Shown piece by piece: positions 24,901 to 39,900 of a DNA stretch of 64,000 bases. Position 1 is the stretch's first letter, and each line of letters begins with the position of its first letter. The notes beneath the pieces are model-generated. The model did no database searches. It saw only the letters and a list, made by a program, of their open reading frames with translations, and had not been told where the DNA came from. Both the position numbers and the translations under genes were made by a program. The stretch is from Branchiostoma floridae (lineage: Eukaryota > Chordata > Leptocardii > Amphioxiformes > Branchiostomatidae), in the NCBI RefSeq assembly GCF_000003815.2, contig NC_049986.1, forward strand, positions 18,822,970-18,886,969, written 5' to 3'.

Positions 24901-27900
24901 TCTTCAGCTTGATTTTGCCTTACCTTTGTTTTCTTTGGAATCCAAATTGTCTTCTGTCTGAATTGTCTAACAATGTTTCCTATTGGACATCTGAAATTGT
25001 CTTCATTCATAGTTAGAGTATAAAAGACCCATTTCTTCAAGATCACTTCAGTGTCACTGACGAAGGATAGTGGATTCTATCCGAAATGTCTGACCGTTTC
25101 CAAAATCATATCCAGTTGCTTGAGTAACTACTTTTTGGGGTATCTTATTACCTGGATGTCTAACCTACATCGACGGACATGTAGCCATTGCACTAATTAG
25201 TTGTGTTCCTGGTACATGTTATAGATATAGCTTCATTAAGTGTACATTGTATGTTGTTATTTATTGCACAGTGAAAAAATATCAGAGACTGTTTTTGTTT
25301 TTTATACATTTACAAGCTTAATATTTGTACTCCTGTGCACATACATTTGTACATGTACATAATGTCATATAAACATGGTAGCCTCACATGTGTTAAGTAC
25401 ATGCATCATGACTGTACATGTTCATGTGAATTACACCCACACATAACAGGGTTATGACAGTTCAGAATACAGAAGACCTTGCGCCTGCTCTGTGTGTAGG
25501 AGGTGCTTCCTGATTTCCCAGTCCCAATTAAGAACAGCTCTTACAACTTCTAGCCGCAAGCCAGGCTATTTTTGAGCTGCCAATTAAGCTTATTTGTGAT
25601 TATTAAGGGCCGTCCATCCTTCCCGTAGGGCCGGTTTTCTCACGTTTTGTTACATGTGTACATTAGTTTAAATAAGTTGCTCTAGACAACCTATTTATTA
25701 CCACACAGAAAAAAGTTGCATTGTTACGGACATTTATTCATGAACAAGGCCACTCAAAAGTTACAAATCAGTTCTCATAGTGTTGTGTACTGTTAAGACA
25801 AAAAACACAAAGACAAATTGTAATGAACATTTTACTTTGTTTTAAATGCATCATAACTTTCTGATATGTAGTAGTAGTAGTAGTAGTAGTAGTAGACTGG
25901 TTTATTAAGCAATAAGCATAATAGTCCTCCTGGCAGCCTAAGAGGCTGAATTGCGAGGGCATTACAATCATGTTCAAATTCAGCATACATCGATTAGAAA
26001 GCTTTATGCACGACGTTAAAACAATGGGTCAATAGATGCTGGTTAAAATACAATATCAAAGTAATACGAATTTGTTCAAAGTATTCCACTATTTACAGAC
26101 TTTATATAGACTTTTAAAACTTCGACAAGACAACGTGTGACTGAGGAGTAAAGTTCAGTTCAGTTTAATAGAGTCCGTTAAGCGTTTCCACAATGGCCGG
26201 GATGGCGCTTGACCTGTAGCGCTTTGACCCAGAAGGCTGCTGGTACTGTCCAGAGTTACGTAGGTTTCTGCCGTGCTGTTGTACACGGGTGGGGGGCAGC
26301 CAAGAACAGAACCGTGGGGATTTCTCAACTTTGGTAGCAAAGTCAACACACAGGCTCCGACGGCGGTCTGATAGGCGTTGGAGATTGAGCTGTTCTAGCG
26401 TTTCTGAGTAGGAGTCGTACCGTCGTCCAATGATCATTTTGCAGGCACGTTTCTGCACTCGCTCTAGGGCTGCAGACTGTTTGCTTGTGAGTGCGGCACT
26501 CCAGCAGGGAGCACCATATTCCAGAATGGGACGAATGTACCCGCAGTATATGATGGTGAGATCAGATTCTGGTACTCCGGATCGGCGCAGTCTGCTGACG
26601 AGGAAGAGACGCTTGCTGGCTTTAGACACCATCACGTCTACTTGGTCATCCCAACGTAGGTCCGATCTAATGTGTAGTCCTAACAGCCTGGCCTGTGTGA
26701 CAATGGCAAGGTTCTGTCCACCAAGGGTAAGTGCCGGTATCTGCGGCGGTTGACGCATGAAGCAGAAATGCATCGCCATGCACTTTTTGGGATTGAGGCT
26801 CATAGAATTGCTCGCGGACCAGCTCTCAAGGTTGTCGAGGTCAGTCTGGAGGGTTGTTGCTACCGTAACTGGTCTTATTTCACCGAGGTTGAAGTCGTCG
26901 ACATACTTCCAGTGAGAGTTTGAAGTTACGGGTTTGATGTCATTTATCATTGCTAGGAAAACTAGCGGACCTAGCAGAGTTCCCTGGGCCACTCCACTTG
27001 TTAATGGCTCCCAGTCTGACACTGACCCCCGATATCTGACGCACTGTTTCCGACCAGCCATGAAGCTACACAGCCAGGGGATTAAAGAAGCTCTTGCCCC
27101 CATGCTGATCAGTTTAGCGATGGCAGTGTTGTGGCACACTCTGTCAAATGCCTTTGAGAAATCAGTTAAAATCAAGGTGCCCACTGTTGCTTTCCTTTCA
27201 GCCCCGGAGAAGAAAAAGTTCAGCAAGTCGATGAGACAATGTGTTGTGGAGCATCCTTTGGAATTCCCAAACTGTTTGCAGTCCATTTGAGGTGCTATGT
27301 CGGACAGGATCCAGGAGGAGACGAATCCTTCGCAGACTTTAGCAAACTGTGCCGTGAGAGAGACTGGGCGGATGCTGTCAAGGTCAGTTGGCTGTTTTTT
27401 TGGGACGGGGATTACCGTGGCTTCCCTCCACTCAGGCGGTACTCTTCCCTCTCGCAGTGAAGCATTAAGGATGTCTGTCAGTGGCAAGGAAAGCTCGTAG
27501 GCAAACTCCTTTATGATTTTAGGTGGCATCTGGTCCGGGCCAGGGGCTTTTGAGACCTTGATTCGGCTTAACCGGTTGTACATGTCCCATGGGTTGACTT
27601 GGGGCGGTGGCATAGCCGGCAGGTACGATGGTAGCTTGCTGTAGTCCAGTGGGCTCAGCGCCTGGCAAATGGACGCCAGGTGCTTGTTGATGGCGTTTGC
27701 TACACCTGCTGTGTCGGTAGAGTCTACTCCTGGTACTTGGATGTTTGTGGTAGGGGCTGACCAGTTTGCCAACTGTCTGATGGTCTTATGCCACTCGGCC
27801 GGATTCTCCTTCTTCAGATGCTGCACGTGGTCGTGGTAGAAGGTTTTCTTCCCTTGTTTAATGTTACGGGCGATCTTGTTGCGGAGGAGCTTGTAGAGTA

Positions 27901-30900
27901 ACTCTTGACCCCGACTGTGAGCTAGTTGTCTTTTGTGTATCAGTGTCTTGAGCGAAGCAGTGATCCAGGGTTTGTCTTTTTGATGTAGCTTGGCTCTCTT
28001 TTGGGGAAAGAACCTGTCTATGGCTGAGTGCAATGTCCCGTAGAATGCGGCTGTCTTCTCTTCTACAGTGGCCTTCTCTAGCACCTCCTGCCAGCTGTGT
28101 GAGGTAATCCATTGCCCAAAGTCCCGTATCCTGGAGTCCGGCATGGGACGGACGACCACGTACTTGGACTTGTTGGTACCTTGTGCACGCTCTCCTGCCT
28201 GCCACCAAACAGCCTTGTGGTCACTTGTGCCTATTGGATTAGTCACCTCTGGAAGTTTGTAGGAAGACTTTAAGTTCGTGATGATGACGTCGAGGGTAGC
28301 CTCCCCACGGGTCGGGGAGCTGACCACTTGGTGTAGTCTGTGAGCCCGGAGAAGCGGCTGGTAATCCAGTCGGTTGTAGTCCCCTGCAAATATGAGACCG
28401 ATGTCAGGATGAAGGGTTTTCAGGAGGTCAGCCGTGTCCACCAAGTGATGTAGGAGAAGCTCCTGGTTCCTGGAGTTGGGTGGGAAGTAAGTTGCACAGA
28501 CTGCGATGCAAGGTACTTGCCGCGGGAGTCTAGGGGGCCGAAGCCACACCCACACGCATTCGAGTTCTGGGGGTACAGAAACCTGAGGGATGGTCCTCGG
28601 TTGGGCGTCTTGGTGGACATAGACGGCCACGCCTCCTCCACGGCGGTCAGTTCTGCTACAAGAAAACAGTGCGTACTTATCGATATTCAGGAACTCAGTT
28701 GGTATCGCTGGGGAGAACCACGTCTCTGTGACAATTGCTACATCAGCGTTATATTGTTTGATAGTGGTTTCAAATTCATCCAGTTTGTTAAGGAGAGAAC
28801 GAGCGTTGCACATATATACTGATGGCAAGCTTCCCGCATTGGAGTTGGGCTGGGGTTTTCGCACTGGAACTTTGAGTAGATTAACGGTGTTGGCATTATC
28901 TGAAGTAATACAAGTGTAGTTGGGCAAAAGGCTGTCCCTAGTGGTGAACACCATCAACACACACAGGCAAACAAGTAATCTGTACTTGGTGCTGAACACT
29001 ATCCAATTACAGGCAAACACACCTGTCCTTGGTGCTGAACACTATCCACACACAGGTACATGTAAACACATATGTCCTTAATTAGTGCTGAACACTATCC
29101 ACACACATGCAAACATGCCTGTCCTTGGTGCTGAACACCATCCACACACATGCAAATATGCCTGTCCTTGGTGCTGAACACCATCCACACACATGTTAGC
29201 ACACCTGTCCCTGGTGCTGAACACACACACATGCAAACATGCCTGTCCCTTGTGCTGAACACTATCCACACACAGGTAAACACATATCCATACACAAGCA
29301 AACAGGCCTGTCCCTGGTGCTGAATACCATAGACACAAGGCAAACACAGCTGTCCTTGGTGCTGAACACAATCTTCACACAGAAAAACAGATCTGTCATT
29401 GACTATGGTGCAAAACACCATCCACACACAGGTAAACCGTTACTAAATGGATCTGTCCTTTATGCTCAAATGATAGAAAAGGCCACCCTTATGTAAAAAC
29501 AGCAACTTTCCATGCAGAGTTTTGATATGTAGCTTTATCCGTCACAGCTGCTACCGCTACAAATCTGTTTTTAACCATGGTTCCTACCTCAGGGGACTTC
29601 TAATTGGCTTTCTCCTCAACATGAATCAAATTTTGTAGAGTGCGTCTCTCAACTTCTCACAAAATCAAGCTTGGCTGTTTACAGCTTCGTGATCCGGATA
29701 TAAATGGCCTTATGCATGTATATTATAGCCTTATAAGTGAGTTATTACATGTATGTACCTTTAGTTTGAGTCTGGTGCATTTTGTAGCATCTATTAAGAG
29801 TAATTGCCTTGCAGCGGAATCTTTTGAACACAGGATGTCGAAAAATAGCTGTTTTCCACACGCTGTCATTGAAGGCAAAATAACCCGTACATGTACGCTA
29901 CCAGAATACATTTGCAGCTTTTATTGATCCAGATGTGCCTTAAGTCCATTCAATACATCTTAAGTTTGAATGTGGTAACATTTGTAGCATCTCAGGCATA
30001 ATTGCATTACAATGGAAGCCTTTGAACACAGGATGTTGAGAAATGGAAGGTAACAGCTGACACAAGGTAAAAGTAAAGGTAGTCCCATACACTAAGGTAG
30101 CCTTTTTAGGCTACTAGGGGTCACACATGCGTATATACTCAAGTCCGTTTGAGGTGCGTACATGTATGACGCTCTTAGTCTCTACTAGGCTCCACAGGTC
30201 GCGGAGAAAAATAGTACAAATTGGACAAATATAGATACATAACATGCCAGATGTATTAGCTGACCAAGAAGTATGGTTAGCGACCCAGCTAATTCGTCTG
30301 ACATGTTACCTGTCTACATTTGTCCAATTTCTATTATTTTAAAAATGACCTGTGGGGCCTGGTGGAGGTAAATACTCCCATGCGCGCCTCATACGGACTT
30401 AAATATATCTATATTAGTATTACGCAGGTGTGACCCCACCTATCGGGGTAGTGGGTTGTTATCCACTGTGTGTAAGGGGGAGCCCATCCCTCTCCTCCCA
30501 CCGCCTTTTATTTCCCCAACCAAAGTCAGGTACGAAGTCAGGAAAGTTGTCTAAAAGTTTCTTTCCCAAGGGCACAACATCGGAGACATTGATGTCAGTG
30601 GATTCCATTTGAGGACCTTTGGGCCGAACACCCTAACCATTATGCCAACAGGACACCACTCAACAAACATCTAAAATCATATCCAGTAGGTTGAGTAACT
30701 GCTTTTTGGCGTGTCCTATTTGTACCTGGATGTCTAACCTTCATCAACGTAAACATCCAGTACGTTACCTGAATACATTGCTTCTTCTATTGACCCGATA
30801 ATGGGTTTTTAAAGACTAAAACATGTTACAGCTACTCTTCTTTAGTGCCCCAAAGGTCGATTCTGATCATGTTGATGCATTAGGAAGAATCTGCATGGGA

Positions 30901-33900
30901 GGTTGTGTGTCTCAAATTATGCAAACTCTTCGGAATCAGTTGAATTGCCACAGAAAATTCAGTCGCCCATGCATGGAATATGGATGGAGGTCTGTTACAA
31001 ATAACGAAGAATTAAAACTAAAACAGCTGATTAGTTACCTGTTGTAGAGAAAAAGCCTTGCAGGCTCCCATTATAGACTCTGTGGTTGGTATAATTTTCT
31101 CTTCCCAAAATAGAGATGCACAGACTTGCCTGGCAGAAGTAACAGGCTCTCAGACCTTGTTTTTGCCGTTATGGATGTTCAGCGCAACAACACACTTGAG
31201 TGAGGAAGGGAGAGGTATGTTGAATCTGTGCTCTTTCATATGTGTGTCCTACTTGTAATTTCAATCCTGTTTAAAAGAATTTTTTTCATCAGTCTTTGTT
31301 TTAAAAGCCCTTCTGTCTAAACAAATTGAGATTTTCAAGACTAGTTAAGATTTTTCTGATGAATGTACAATTACTCTACACATGTGGGGTTCAAAATAAT
31401 CTATGTAAAACTTTCTTTTTAGAAGTGCCAGTTGCAATCCTAATTTGAAATACGTATAGCTGTGCATGAGATTTCAACATTTGCCCACATTGATTATTAT
31501 TATTAATGTTCAGCGATCTGTTGCATGTATAGCAGTAGAAGCCAGTTAATTGCACTACAGATTACCGTACATTTCTGTTAATTGAACGGAATCCCCAAAT
31601 CCAAAACTCATGTGGTCCAACTGGATAACTTCGCATTGTTGCACCACCCGGATACAGTCAAACCTGTCTATAGCGGCCACTCAAGGGACTGGTCAAAATT
31701 GGCCACTATAGAGAGGTGGCCACTATAGAGAATATGCTAATTAATTGACCACAAGCAATAAGTTACACATACTTTTAGTACCCACTGATCTCTATTCACA
31801 TAATACAGTACTGTACATGTACTGCAATGATTTTTACACTATATGTATTAAGAAAACAAAAGCCATAAAAAGTTTTAAATGTTCTACAGTTGATATTGTC
31901 TGAAGAGACCGGTATCGACATATCTCTTAGATCTTTCGTCTTGTATCTTTTGATACTTCGCCGTACGTGCGTTCCCGCTCGCGTTCACACGTCAGATTCG
32001 CCCATTATGCTAATGTGGTACTCACAAGAAAAGTCACGTCATTTTAGACATATCTCTTTAAATAAATGTAAGAATACAATCCACCATAGTCTGAAGATCA
32101 TATCATTTTGTCTTTGTAACAATTATTCAGATTTTTTTGTGATGTAAATTAACTTAAGCGATAGTGTATCAGAACGTAACTTAAACACAATTTACCTCCG
32201 TAATATTGGTGTCGTCTATTGACCTTATATGACTTCGTTTGTCAGCAGGTATGGGTAGCGCCAGTTTACGAAGTTTGTTTTGAAAATAAGTCAAAGAGGT
32301 TTTAAATCCGGCGTGGGGTGACGATACGGCCACTGTATATGGCCGAACGCGTGCCGAAACATAGATCAGCGGTCCGCGTGGCCGTAATCGGCAGTGTTTT
32401 TGTACCTGCGGGACCGGAAATCGTGTGGCCGTGGCCGCGTTGGACAGGTGGCCGCTAAGCCTATTTCTTAATCATTACGAATCCAAGGGACCGACAAAAA
32501 GTGGCCACTATGGGCAGGTGGCCGTTATGCAAAGGTGGCCGCTAATACAGGTTTGACTGTAATTGCACGAAGTATGCTGGTTCATGTAAATGGGGTGTGC
32601 AGTTAAACAGTGCTTCTACTTTATAACACTTCATACAAAGCTATTAACTATAAGCATCCACTTCTATCGTAGCTATAAGTGTTATTCTCGAATAAAACCC
32701 CTTCAATTACATGTACATGTATACAACTCCTTAAAGTCATACATACATGTATCTCTGATCGTGTTATTGCCCTTGAAATAAAAAAAAGTACCAGAGGTAG
32801 GAAATAACAAGTGCTCTTAAGAAGTGCTCATTAAATCAAAAAGGGTTTCCAGAGTAGCGCTGTGCATACCAAGCTTGTCCTTGTTACTTTAATACCATGC
32901 AGGCAGCAGGGTTCTAGCTAGTGCATTTTACGGTAGTGGGCCACTACGCTATGATTTGTAACCACAACCGTTACGCTAGAATATGGACCACTACGCTAAT
33001 CTTTTAACAGGTGAAGTGGTGCTTTGCTATCATTTTCTTGTTCAACAATGTTTAATCAATGTCTGAAAAATGAAAAATGATGATATGCCACTCAAAACTG
33101 ACCAAAACATCCTTCAAATTACTTGTGACATTTAAAAGAGTGCCATCTTTTAACTCTACATTTTCGAAATTTCACCATGAAGGACCAAGACCCCCCCCCC
33201 CCTTTCCACACCAATCTCCTGATTGGTCGCTTTGCTACCATGCCATTCCCACTGCGCTAAAATGAAGTCCTGGCTAGAACACTAGGCAGCATCAATGTAA
33301 CAGAATCATGCTCTCTCCCCCTTGGAAGGAAATTAAATTTTTTTTCATTACAAATTGTCATTAGAAGACTTCTATATAGGCGCAAATCATAAACAGTCTA
33401 TTCTTGGCCTAATAAAAATCTTGAAGGCTAAGCTGATGTCCATTAATAATAATCAATCAAATCTAACTATAGCAGGATATGAAAATGTATACGTATAGAG
33501 AGGGCTGTCTGCAGTGTAAGATTTTTTTCTGTCTCACTTTGATTCATTGATTGCAAGTACAATGCATTTTGTTTGTTCTTAAACCTATAATTTTGTGCTT
33601 ACGAAAATATGTTTTCATCAGTTTCATGTCATTAAGTGCAGATTTTTTTTATGGATGGGGTAAAGTTTTGTCCATCCCAACAAGCAAACTAATGACGGAG
33701 AGAACCCTGTTCCAAACTGAATAAAAATCCATAAAATTCCAGTTTACACTGGGTAAGCAAACTACTACATGCATGCTGCATAAAAATGTCCTAGATACAT
33801 GTAGGATTCATTCTCCTAATATTTGTGGGGTTAAACCTAATATTCTAAAGACAGGTTAGGGATTTCAGGTTAACAGAATTTGAATCTACCGTCCGTTGAC

Positions 33901-36900
33901 TTGATATTCCTACATTTTGTAAATAAAACGGATGTACAAAAACATGTAGGTATCACATCACAATGGATAAAGGTGAACTACCTTACATTACCTTCGCATT
34001 ACATTTGTATGGTAGTATCAAACACTCCAGTGTCCATGACATTGTATTTTTCTTGAGTGGCTTTTAATGAAGTTAAAATTTAGAAAGCTTTTTGTTTTTC
34101 ACCCATCTATATACGTACCATAACAGAAAGGATCTTGAAGTTGAGATTGAATGTCAGTTGCGTGACCCAAACTTCCCTCGACGTTACAAGAGAGCTTTGC
34201 GATGACGTGTTACCGTGTATTTTTGCTGCGCGCTGCACATTTTCTTGATCACACAGCACTCAGTGTGTACTTCTGAGATTGCGAAGCCGGAAGAGTAGAT
34301 TCTATTAAAAGCTATTCTACGTCGGCATGTCAGTCATCTACTCTCCACTCTGCACATCTAGCTGGAGTGGTTTGTTTTGAGTAGTTCTGTCACGTTGCAG
34401 ACTTCAACTTCGCTGTTTTTGCAAAACAAACCATGGGTCTGGAAAAGGAATGAAGTGAAATAAACCGTAAATCTGTTTTAGAAAATACATGAACCTTGTT
34501 TTCCTGTGTCAAATTTGATGTGACCATGTGTTTGATTTTCATTAAGCAAACCATGTACTGACAGTCACATTCAATTTCAATTTTTAAAATTTTGATGTAA
34601 ACAAATACTATGATAAACTCAACATCAACATCTGATTTTCATTGCACTCCTCTAGCTGTTTACATATTGTCCTCTCACTAAATCTTCACTTGATGGTCCA
34701 TGTACAAAATGTACATGTACATGTATATATTGTACACAATCATGTAGTATCTGAAAAATCAGAAAGCATAAAACGAAGTCAGTTTAGCCTGTTATGGGTT
34801 ACTTTCTTCCTTATTACATTGCACAACAATTATAATTCACTGAACTATACACATTCGTTTGTTCCCTCAAGTCATTACTGAAGTTTGTTGACACTAAATG
34901 ACAGTCCATTTGTTGTAGTTTTTCTGTGTCGCTTGATCCCCAAGGACGAACCAAGGAAAGATACCAGGGGTCACAAATTTGACTTTGATTTTCGTCTTCC
35001 CAAGACCTTCCCTCTACAAAAATAGCATCACAATCCATTCAGAGGTTCTTATTACGTCATGCTTTCCACAAATATCTGGAAAAACGCAGACTACATATAA
35101 ATCGTGACTAAAACTAGACGTATCTTCCACCCACGGCATTGCTGAAGTACACTGTAACCATAGTTACCTTGATTCCAAGAAAACAACGTCTATTGAGATC
35201 AAATTATGTCAATTAGCAAACGTACAATACACCTGTGCCCAATTGTTGTGCATGTCAGGCTAAGTTTAGACCTCCGGTAGGTATAATTTGCTTGCAAGGT
35301 CGTGCGGTACATGATTATACACGGGTTGGACAAGTTTGCAAAAATACACGGGTAAAGACAAGTTAACACGATGTTGATGCAAATGAGTTATACATTTGTA
35401 CATGCTTTCATGCATTTTACCTGCATGAGCAAAGAAATCCACTTAATTCATTTCAAACTCTCAAAGTGTGTAACGATGTTTTAACTACAAGATTAGGCAG
35501 GCCATAATGCCCTGGAGCGCATTTTATTCAGTCTATTATACCAATATCCAGTCCCAAATAGCACGGGCCCGATTGGGCAAGTATCCGAGGATAGCACAAC
35601 ATGCGCTTGCTCAATCAGAACATTTAGTTGCCCATTAAAAACAAAGCACGTACACGTACAGGTAGGGGGTTTTGACCTAATACCCTGGAGTCTTGTGTAA
35701 CAGTACACTGAATCACCAAGTCTACAAGACTTAGTACAGCACAAGGTGAGCTTGCTCAATCAGAACATTCACTTGCCCATAAAGACGTACAGGTATGACC
35801 TAATACCCTGGAGTCTTGTGTAACAGTACACTGAATCACCAAGTCTACAAGACTTATAATAGGTCAACGGCAGTAAAGGACAGAGTGCATTTACATGCAC
35901 GGGTGAGGTCTTAGTGCAATTCCCACTCACTTATAAGACCAATTTAAGTAAAGAATTCAGTGCTCTTTCTTTGAGGTAAATCCTTGCAAAGTACAAAGGT
36001 ATCAAAACTCGAGTGCACATTATCCTTACTAATAGCCTATTCTGCTTAGTCAGTTAAAAACAGATTCGTTGAGTCAGCACAGTTCTTTGCTCTTTCTACA
36101 TAAATTCTTGCATTAAAGTATCGAAACGTGTACCCAAATGTGTGCATGTGTGTTTTCTGTAAATCCTTGCAAAGTACAAAGGTATCAAAACTTGAGTGCG
36201 CGTTGTCCTTACTAATAGCCTATTCTGCTTAGTCAGTTAAAAACAGATTCGTTGAGTCAGCACAGTTCTGTGCTCTTTCTCCATAAATTCCTTCATAAGT
36301 ATTGAAACATGTGTACCCAAATGTGAACACGTGTGTATTAAAACCAAAGTTGATAAGTACAGGAGAGATCAGAAATGTGCTCTTTTCCAGTGATTCTGTG
36401 CAAAAGCATGAAATATAGATATGTCCAAATCCAAAGCCTTCACTGCCAACTTGAGAACAAAGTTTATAAAAGCATAAGAAACATCTGTGATCTTTCCAGT
36501 CTGCTCTTTCTCCATAAATTCTTGTAGTGAACCATAAATATCGAAGCACGTGTACTCAAATGTGTACAGTCACATGTGTATTAGAATCAAAGTTGTTTTT
36601 ACACTTAAAAGTACAGGAGGATCTGTGCTCTTTTCCAGTGATTCTGTGCAAAAGCATGAAATAGAATAGAGTGCCCAAATCCAACTTAGCCTTATTGGCG
36701 GAGCACTGCCAACTTGAGAACACAGTATTTAAGTAAAGGAAAAAATCTCTTTCTAGTCTAATAAATCTGTGCAAAAGTGCAAAGGCATTTAGAGTCGATC
36801 TTCTCAGCCTCTCAACCTTTCAGCATAATTAGTACTGGGCTTGCTTCCACACCCTTGCTGTGCGATAAGTTACCTGTACCACGCTCTGTAACCACCCTGT

Positions 36901-39900
36901 ATGCATGCACATGTAGAGAAGAGCCCTCTCTCTACATCAGATTCTGTTAGTCTCAGCGATGTTTGATTGAGGAGAGAAGCTCTTGTAATCCCCGTCACAT
37001 TTGGTGAAAATCGATCGGACGACGATTCTGCGGCAATCGCCTGAGCCTCGCTTATAATAATTATAACTTTATTGCACAACAATTGTACTAGGTACATATG
37101 GCTTATACATTAAAAAAATGTTTCGGATTCCGTTATTCTCAGCGATGTTTGATTGAGGAGAGACGTTCTTGTAACAGACACTGCCAGGACCCTTGATACT
37201 TATCACGCTGCATTGATTCTAGCTCGGGGACCCAGAGGATTTCAGCAGCCTTCGTTGATAAGCCCTGACTGCACATGGACTTGCCACGTGCGTGCTTGTG
37301 ATGATAAATTCTTGTATGCGCAATGTAAGTTCAGGACCTTAAACCAGCAGAGTCAGAACTATAAGTATTTGTCCTGATTTTTCCAAGGCATTTAACCGCA
37401 AATGTGGGTGTACATGTAGCTTAACGTTACTTTTTGTGTCAAACCTTACAATACCCCATATAGGGCGGCAGGGCCACTGTTAAGCTTTTTTTTTACCCTG
37501 ATATGTCTGTGTGAGATCCCCACTTGAAATCAGAAGTTTATCTTCAATTGCACTATCTTTAGTTTGTAAATACATGACTTTTTTTGTTCACCTGTTGCTA
37601 GCCCCTGTAATGAGCTTGTTAACAAGTGACTAAAGCATGCTAACGTTACTTCCCTAAGTGATGTAACTTGGCTGTTTCCATGACTGCGAGGCATCCGGGA
37701 TGGAACTTTGCTTGTGGGCACAGACAAAACTCTTTCATCTGTCTCAAAATATTACACAGTCCCATGGGGAAGGCTATTTTTGAAGCATCATAATTCATAT
37801 TAAAAAGGCTAATTAGACACATGATACGTCCCCCGGGGCATCAGGTGTAATTATTTCACTGGATCAATGAATGAAGACCTTTAAATATACTTCTGTCCCA
37901 CTTTTTCCCCACATCCGTGTAACAATCATATACACGTGTACATACATTAATTGTGTATGTATAATAGTATCTGAAGTGAGGAAATTTACTAAAACATGCC
38001 TCATTAATAAAATGCTTCTATGACGTTATCATACAAAGGACAATCTTCTGTATGATGTACTTTGTCCAAAGTTTACTTAAATACTTTAAACTTAATGTTA
38101 TGACTACATGTCTTAACGACAAATTAAAAGCTATCGCACAGTCCAAGGAAGACTATTTTTAAAGCATTACACATGACATGTATATTAAAAAGACCAAGAC
38201 ACATGATGCGCCCCCTGGGGCATCGTCCTGCTAGCAGGAGTAATTATTTCAGATCACATTTACAACAGGAAATCGATTGAGGTCAGATCTATCAGACTTG
38301 CATGGGCACACAAATTTCCGGAGTGCGGCATATCGAAAATTAATTCCCCAACTTTGAAGAATCTCTTATATGAAAGTGCGTGTGTGAGGTATAGATAGAC
38401 AAGGCTTACGTTAGGTGCCATGCATGTATTCAAATGTACAATGTATATATTAAAGTGTGTGATTGTGTATATAGCTCTTCCGGCACCCTCTGTGTTGTTA
38501 ATGAATTTGATAGTAATTATGTCTAGATGTATGTTGTAATGACTTGTACATTTCGAACTAAAATTTACTTAATTGAATGAACACAGTTGAGCACCTGATA
38601 CCAATTGGTTGTCACTGAGAGCTCAATCCTTGAGAGGGCATCTGGTTGGGGCTGCATCGTCTTTTTTGGAAGGGACGTAAAATGGGTAAAAAGGAACGTA
38701 AAAAGTGTTTGAGGAGGTGCCTCAATCAATGTTAACCCTTGTCCTGCTGGCTTTCTATACCAAAACTCGCCCCCACTGCTGGGGTTCCCAGACCCCTTGG
38801 AAACAAAGGGTACTAGTTTGATTTTGCTTATTTTTAGTTACTTTACCTTACACTAACCCCATAAAGGTACATATCATTGTAAAGCTTACAATGTGTACTT
38901 TCAAGAAATGTTGCATACATTTACAATTCTATCAGTCATAAGGGTTTACAGAGGCAATAAAACAATAAAACACACTTTTTCATTAAACTTTTGTATTCCA
39001 CTTTCATATCATACATTTCCAGTGTCAATTTCTTGACTACAATCTATTTTAAGACTTCTGACAACATTTTCTTGCCCATGTGAGAAAAAGAATCATGCAG
39101 GTATTGCTACAGGTGAGTTAATGATTGGACATTGTCCTTGGTGCTGAACTGGCTTTTCTGTCTAACTACTATCCCTTCAGTGTTGAATAAACTTCATTCT
39201 GACACTGTCTGGCAAGTGAAATAAAAGCTTGTTGTACCATAAATTCAAGCTTGCTGTCTTTACCTTGCTTGAGAGTCTAAGTTAAGTTATCTGCACCTAA
39301 TATATTTATCATAAAGTCATAAAAAGCAATAAAAAATAGATTAGTCCACAATACGTCACAATCATATCTACAGCACCAGTAAAAAAACTTTTGACATCAG
39401 ACAGTACAAAGTTATTGAGGAGTCCTGGGGACATGACAACGATACATGGGAGGTAAGAAAATAAACAGGTATTGCTACAGGTAAGTTAATGATTGAACAT
39501 TGTCCTTGGTGCTGAATGGAGTATAATCACTATTCTTGTAGCATTGAATAAACTCGGTTGTGACACTGTCTGGCAAGTGGAATATAAGCTTGATGTACAT
39601 CAAATTAAAGCCTACAGTCACTATATTGCTCGAGAGTCTATGTTAAGTTGTTTCCACCTATTCTATTGATCATTAAGTCATAAAAAGCAATAAAAGGTAG
39701 ATTTTGTCCATAATCTCTCATACTAAGCTCTACAGTACCAGTAAGATAACTTGTGACAACAGTACAAAGTTCCTGAGGAGTTCTGAGGACAAGACAACGA
39801 TACAAACGAGGTAAGAAAATAGATTCCCACTTCTTGAGGGGCCTACGTCATCACTCCGACTTGTTCAGGGGCCCCGGCGAGGTCAGCACCCGGCCTCGCA

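Noticed and set aside
26430-28919. Plus-strand frames of 60-118 codons opposite the LINE
   Set aside because: Antisense shadows of the intact LINE ORF.
34425-34455. ACCATGGGTCTGG, a perfect Kozak start
   Set aside because: The frame stops after six codons and no donor lies before the stop.
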